Shown: positions 6,076 through 9,507 of the stretch, piece after piece | Numbering within the stretch: the stretch's first letter is position 1 | Layout: every line of letters begins with the position of its first letter | Assembly: GCA_038241115.1 (NCBI GenBank) | Contig: JBBRGA010000133.1 | Location: 1 to 9,507 of the forward strand | Length of the DNA: 9,507 bases | Reading direction: 5' to 3' | Source: JANYJJ01 sp038241115 | GTDB lineage: Bacteria > Pseudomonadota > Gammaproteobacteria > Burkholderiales > Burkholderiaceae_C | Translations under genes and position numbers: made by a program | Notes under the pieces: model-generated | Seen by the model: the letters and a program-made list of their open reading frames with translations, nothing else | What the model was told of the DNA's origin: nothing | Databases searched by the model: none

Positions 6076-6912
6076 ATGAACAAACCAATGAAAACGCCAG
6101 AGCTTTTCTGGACCAAAACTCGGCTGGCCGTAATGTCAGTTCCCTTGATCGGTGCTGCCCTCAGTGCAGCCTCCAACTCCGCCAACGCAGCCGCCTCCAA
6201 CAGTGCAACCTTGAAGCAAGACGACTTTGTCGGCATTTCTTTTTGGATCATTTCGATGGCGTTGATCGCCGCGACAGTGTTCTTTTTCCTTGAACGCGAT
6301 CGCGTGTCGGCCAAATGGAAAACTTCGCTGACGGTTTCTGGTCTTGTTACGTTGGTTGCTGCGGTGCATTACTTCTATATGCGCGATGTGTGGGTCGCTA
6401 CCGGCTCCACGCCCACGGTGTTTCGCTACATCGACTGGTTGATCACGGTGCCGTTGCTGATGATCGAGTTCTATCTGATCCTCGCGGCGATCACCAAGGT
6501 TCGCGCTGGCATCTTCTGGCGTCTCATGATTGGCACTCTGGTGATGTTGATCGGTGGTTACCTGGGTGAAGCAGGCTACATGTCTGTGTGGCCGGCGTTC
6601 ATCATCGGTATGGCCGGTTGGGCTTATATCTTGTATGAAATCTTTCTTGGCGAAGCCAGCAAAGTCAGTGCCGCCAATGCGCCTCCTGCGGTTCAGTCCG
6701 CCTTCAACACCATGCGTTGGATCGTGACCATTGGTTGGGCGATTTACCCGGTCGGCTATTTCTTCGGCTACCTCACAGGTGCCAACCCTGCTGACAGTGC
6801 CAACGCGTTGAACATCATTTACAACGCAGCCGACGTGTTGAACAAGATCGCGTTCGGTCTGATCATTTGGTCAGTCGCCGTGAGTGAGTCAGAAAAAGCG
6901 GCGAAAGCCTAA
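6076..6912 (+). CDS. Proteorhodopsin, green-type light-driven proton pump
   Basis: The 278-residue, seven-helix retinal protein of the inner membrane pumps protons out in light. An N-terminal signal-like segment (TRLAVMSVPLIGAALSAASNSANA, roughly residues 15-38) precedes the first helix, as in marine proteorhodopsins. Helix C reads RYIDWLITVPLLMIEFYLIL. Against green proteorhodopsin numbering this gives Asp120 (D97, proton acceptor), Thr124 (T101), Leu128 (L105, the green-tuning residue) and Glu131 (E108, proton donor). His98 matches H75 and Lys257 (LNKIAFGLIIW) the retinal Schiff-base lysine. The DTE set supports proton rather than sodium or chloride pumping. ATG 6076 gives the signal segment; another in-frame ATG lies at 6088, and neither has a Shine-Dalgarno sequence. 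By eye it is less GC-rich than nadB, compatible with transfer. crtIB follows after 54 bases. Confidence 0.97.
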   Translation: MNKPMKTPELFWTKTRLAVMSVPLIGAALSAASNSANAAASNSATLKQDDFVGISFWIISMALIAATVFFFLERDRVSAKWKTSLTVSGLVTLVAAVHYFYMRDVWVATGSTPTVFRYIDWLITVPLLMIEFYLILAAITKVRAGIFWRLMIGTLVMLIGGYLGEAGYMSVWPAFIIGMAGWAYILYEIFLGEASKVSAANAPPAVQSAFNTMRWIVTIGWAIYPVGYFFGYLTGANPADSANALNIIYNAADVLNKIAFGLIIWSVAVSESEKAAKA

Positions 6913-6919
6913 ACCTTCA

Positions 6920-6951
6920 GACGGGGTTGGGTTGAAAGGCGCAACCCCGTC
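6920..6951 (+). promoter_or_regulatory. Strong hairpin between rhodopsin and crtIB
   Basis: GACGGGGTTG (6920-6929) and CAACCCCGTC (6942-6951) are perfect 10-base reverse complements with a 12-base loop. The loop holds the only purine-rich SD-like string nearby (GAAAGG, 6934-6939). The stem starts 8 bases after the rhodopsin stop and ends 15 bases before the crtIB ATG. No T-run follows. It is likely an intercistronic structure that protects the rhodopsin 3' end or attenuates read-through into the carotenoid genes; a Rho-independent terminator is less likely. Confidence 0.6.
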
Positions 6952-6966
6952 GTCCAAATACTGACC

Positions 6967-9411
6967 ATGAAAGCACTTGTCATCGGCGCCGGGTTCGGCG
7001 GTATCGCGGCGGCGCTGCGTTTGCGCGCCAAGGGTTACGAGGTTTCGCTCATTGACCGCTGCGCCGGATTGGGCGGACGGGCCCAGGTTTTTGAGCGCGG
7101 CGGCTTCAAGCACGACGCCGGACCGACAGTGATCACTGCGCCATTTCTGTTCGAGGAACTGTTCGCGCTGTTCGGTGAGAAGTTCGAAGATCACGTGAAG
7201 CTGGTGCCCTTGACGCCTTGGTACCGGTTTCATTTTTCAGACAACACGCAATTCGACTACGGCGGTACGCTGGAGCAGACGCTCGCCGAGATCGCGCGCA
7301 TCGAGCCTGCGGATTGCGACGGCTACCGCAAACTGTTGGTGCAGTCGGAGAAGATTTTCAAAGTCGGCTTTGTGCAGCTTTCGGCCGAGCCGTTTCATCG
7401 CTTCAGCACCATGCTCAAGCAGATTCCCGCGCTGCTTCGACTGCGCAGCCAAGACACCGTGTGGAAGCTCGTGTCCAGGCACTTGAAGAACCCCAAGCTG
7501 CGGCAGGCGTTTTCGATTCAGCCGCTGCTGGTGGGCGGTAATCCGTTTGACACCACCAGCATTTACGGCCTGATCCACTATTTGGAGCGTGCCCACGGCG
7601 TGCACTTCGCGATGGGCGGCACAGCAGCGATCACCGGCGCGCTCGGTGCCTTGATGGAGCGCCAGGGCATCAAAGTGCGGCTCAACACAACCGTGCAACG
7701 TATCAATGTCGATGCAGGTGTGGCGTCTGGCATCACGCTGGAAGACGGGTCGTCACTGAAAGCGGATGTGATCGTGTCTAACGCCGATCCGGCCCACTTG
7801 TACAAGGCCATGATCAAGCCCGAAGACCAGGCACCTTCGGCACGCTTGAAGCTGGCCGCGGCCGAGTTTTCAATGGGCTTGTTTGTCCTGTACTTCGGCA
7901 CGACGCGCAAATACCCCGATGTGGCGCACCACACTATATGGTTGGGCGAACGCTACCGTGAGTTGCTGGCCGACATCTTCCACGACAAGGTGTTGTCAGA
8001 AGATTTCTCTCTTTATCTGCACCGCCCCACGGCCACCGATGCCAGTTTTGCGCCTGCCGGTTGCGACAGCTTCTATGTGTTGTGCCCGGTACCCAACCTG
8101 AAAGGTGCGGTCGACTGGGCGGTCGAAGGGCCACGCCTGCAAGAGCGCATCGTTGCGGCGCTTGAGAAGACGATCCTGCCGGGCCTGGGTGAGTGCATCA
8201 CGAGCGACTTCTACATGACGCCCGAGAACTTTCGCACCGACTACCTCAGCGCGCACGGCGCAGGCTTTTCGGTGGCGCCGCTGTTTCGTCAATCGGCATG
8301 GTTCCGGTTTCACAACCGGGCCGAGGGCATTCGCAACCTGTACCTGGTCGGTGCTGGGACGCACCCGGGCGCCGGCGTGCCAGGCGTGCTGTGTTCTGCC
8401 AAGGTGGTCGACGCATTGGTGCCGTCGGCGCACACCCTGGCGCAGCAATCCGCAGGCCAGCCGCGAACGTCGGCGCTGCAAAGCGCCGATCTGGTGCTGT
8501 CGCGCAAGGGCCATAGTTTTCACTGGGCGAGACGCTGGATGACGCCTGTCCATGCAGACCGGGCGACGCGCCTGTACGGATTTTGTCGCTACGTCGATGA
8601 CCTGGCTGACGATTTCGGCTTGGGTGCAGAGCAGGTTCAAAAGTCCCGTTCAATGCTCGCAGTGATTGCACAGGAAATAACCATCGGCACCTCGCACAAC
8701 TCGACCGTTGCCGACGTCATCGCATTGATGCGTGAATGCAGCATTGACCCTGCGCTGATGCTGAGCTTCATCAAGGGAATCGCTTCCGACCTCGACACGG
8801 TTCGAATGGCCGATGAAGACGCATTGCTTCGCTACTGCTACCAAGCCGCCGGAACCGTGGGTTCGATGATGTGCAGGGTCCTGGGTTGCGACAACCCGAC
8901 TGCACTTCGCCACGCGGTTGACTTGGGAATCGCGATGCAACTGACCAACATTTGCCGCGACGTGGCTGCGGATGCATCGATGGGTCGCCGCTATCTTCCC
9001 GCGTCGATGGTGGGTGACATTCAGCCGCAGGAACTGATTGAACCGGTTTTGGCGTTGCAGTCCCGCCTGCAGGCGTGCATAGCCAGGCTGTTGACGACTG
9101 CCGACCGCTACTACCTCAGCGGCGAAGCGGGTCTGGCGTATCTCCCGATCGGCGCACGTTGCAGCATTCTGGTGGCAGCACGGGTGTACCGAGCCATCGG
9201 CACACGACTTCGTCAACGGGGCAATTCGTACTGGCTGGGTCGCACGGTCGTGTCCCAAAGAACCAAGAACTGGGTGACGTTTCAAGCACTTGCGGCCACC
9301 CCGCTGCACCGGTCGTTCTGGGTGCCCGTGCGTCAACACGATAACGCGCTGCATTCGGCGTTGAACGCGTTTTTTAGCAGCGAAAAGTCGCTGGGCGCCC
9401 GTCGTGGGTGA
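6967..9411 (+). CDS. crtIB: Bifunctional phytoene desaturase-phytoene synthase fusion (CrtI-CrtB)
   Basis: This 814-residue protein joins two normally separate carotenoid enzymes in one frame. Residues 1 to about 494 are a complete CrtI: FAD motif VIGAGFGGIAAALRL at 5-19, GGRAQVFERGGFKHDAGPTV at 36-55, and the C-terminal FAD block YLVGAGTHPGAGVPGVLCSAK at 459-479. After a ~12-residue linker (AQQSAGQPRTSA), residues about 505-814 are a full-length CrtB: DDLADD at 544-549 (first Asp-rich motif), YCYQAAGTVGSMM at 623-635, and NICRDVAAD at 661-669 (second Asp-rich motif) followed by GRRYLP. CrtB condenses two geranylgeranyl diphosphates to phytoene, and CrtI desaturates it towards lycopene. No stop or frame change lies at the junction. 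No Shine-Dalgarno sequence precedes the ATG; a hairpin does. It overlaps crtY by 8 bases. Confidence 0.95.
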   Translation: MKALVIGAGFGGIAAALRLRAKGYEVSLIDRCAGLGGRAQVFERGGFKHDAGPTVITAPFLFEELFALFGEKFEDHVKLVPLTPWYRFHFSDNTQFDYGGTLEQTLAEIARIEPADCDGYRKLLVQSEKIFKVGFVQLSAEPFHRFSTMLKQIPALLRLRSQDTVWKLVSRHLKNPKLRQAFSIQPLLVGGNPFDTTSIYGLIHYLERAHGVHFAMGGTAAITGALGALMERQGIKVRLNTTVQRINVDAGVASGITLEDGSSLKADVIVSNADPAHLYKAMIKPEDQAPSARLKLAAAEFSMGLFVLYFGTTRKYPDVAHHTIWLGERYRELLADIFHDKVLSEDFSLYLHRPTATDASFAPAGCDSFYVLCPVPNLKGAVDWAVEGPRLQERIVAALEKTILPGLGECITSDFYMTPENFRTDYLSAHGAGFSVAPLFRQSAWFRFHNRAEGIRNLYLVGAGTHPGAGVPGVLCSAKVVDALVPSAHTLAQQSAGQPRTSALQSADLVLSRKGHSFHWARRWMTPVHADRATRLYGFCRYVDDLADDFGLGAEQVQKSRSMLAVIAQEITIGTSHNSTVADVIALMRECSIDPALMLSFIKGIASDLDTVRMADEDALLRYCYQAAGTVGSMMCRVLGCDNPTALRHAVDLGIAMQLTNICRDVAADASMGRRYLPASMVGDIQPQELIEPVLALQSRLQACIARLLTTADRYYLSGEAGLAYLPIGARCSILVAARVYRAIGTRLRQRGNSYWLGRTVVSQRTKNWVTFQALAATPLHRSFWVPVRQHDNALHSALNAFFSSEKSLGARRG

Positions 9412-9507
9412 CGCTTTCGACCTGGTCATCTTGGGCGGTGGATGTGCGGGCCTGAGTCTGGCGATGGCACTCGCTGCGAAAGGTGGGGACTGCCCACGCA
9501 CGCTGGT
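9404..9507 (+). CDS. crtY: Lycopene beta-cyclase, N-terminal fragment (cut by window edge)
   Basis: From GTG 9404 the frame reads GDAFDLVILGGGCAGLSLAM and continues open to the edge (34 codons visible). DLVILGGGCAGLSLA is the N-terminal dinucleotide-binding motif typical of bacterial CrtY, which closes both ends of lycopene to give beta-carotene. The start overlaps the end of crtIB by 8 bases (TGA 9409-9411), suggesting translational coupling. No other start exists upstream in this frame before a stop at 9362-9364. Only about a tenth of the gene is visible, so the call rests on this motif and on the carotenoid context; another FAD-dependent carotenoid enzyme is possible. Confidence 0.83.
   Translation, partial: MGDAFDLVILGGGCAGLSLAMALAAKGGDCPRTL

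Noticed and set aside
6920..6951. Rho-independent terminator after rhodopsin
   Set aside because: The stem is strong, but the bases after it (GTCCAAATACTGACC) have no T-run, so I list it as a regulatory or protective hairpin instead.
8650..9501. 283-codon reverse-strand open frame opposite the CrtB half
   Set aside because: It lies antisense to a conserved phytoene synthase domain, with shadow-like composition (many Arg, His, Gln, Ala) and no recognisable motif.
1..9507. tRNA or rRNA genes, CRISPR arrays, insertion sequences or phage attachment sites
   Set aside because: I saw no tRNA-like cloverleaf, no regularly spaced repeats, no transposase-like protein and no long terminal inverted repeats on reading both strands.

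Overview
The window looks like chromosome of a GC-rich proteobacterium. A freshwater betaproteobacterium of the order Burkholderiales is most likely, judged from the style of the Tex, NadB, maleylacetoacetate-isomerase-like and ornithine-cyclodeaminase-family proteins beside a proteorhodopsin/carotenoid cluster. This is recognition from memory; no search was run, so the taxonomy is tentative.

Left part (1-4199), housekeeping and amino-acid metabolism: the C-terminal end of the RNA-binding protein Tex (1-561), a complete L-aspartate oxidase nadB with an unusual Gly/Asn/Lys-rich tail (690-2435), a reverse-strand glutathione-S-transferase-fold isomerase of the MaiA type (2508-3146), and, divergent from it, an ornithine cyclodeaminase/mu-crystallin family reductase (3237-4199). 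A small tandem repeat/hairpin (4214-4247) lies where this gene converges with the next one.

Right part (4257-9507), a light-harvesting island: a reverse-strand MerR-type regulator (4257-5180) with a Rossmann-like second domain that lacks the cobalamin histidine motif. A 290-base AT-richer, palindrome-containing intergenic region separates it from a forward set of genes: a single-domain fasciclin (FAS1) protein without a signal peptide (5477-5887), a green-type proton-pumping proteorhodopsin (6076-6912), an in-frame fusion of phytoene desaturase and phytoene synthase (CrtI-CrtB, 6967-9411), and the start of a lycopene cyclase crtY (9404 to the window edge).

How they fit together: the CrtB half would make phytoene from geranylgeranyl diphosphate, the CrtI half would desaturate it to lycopene, and CrtY would cyclise that to beta-carotene. 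A cleavage dioxygenase (blh/brp, expected beyond the right edge) would yield retinal, which binds Lys257 of the rhodopsin to give a light-driven proton pump. The divergent MerR protein is the obvious candidate regulator. The most unusual points are the CrtIB fusion, two strong hairpins each ending exactly 15 bases before the rhodopsin and crtIB start codons (neither of which has a Shine-Dalgarno sequence), the FAS1 protein placed first in the set, and the regulator's apparently cobalamin-independent sensory half.
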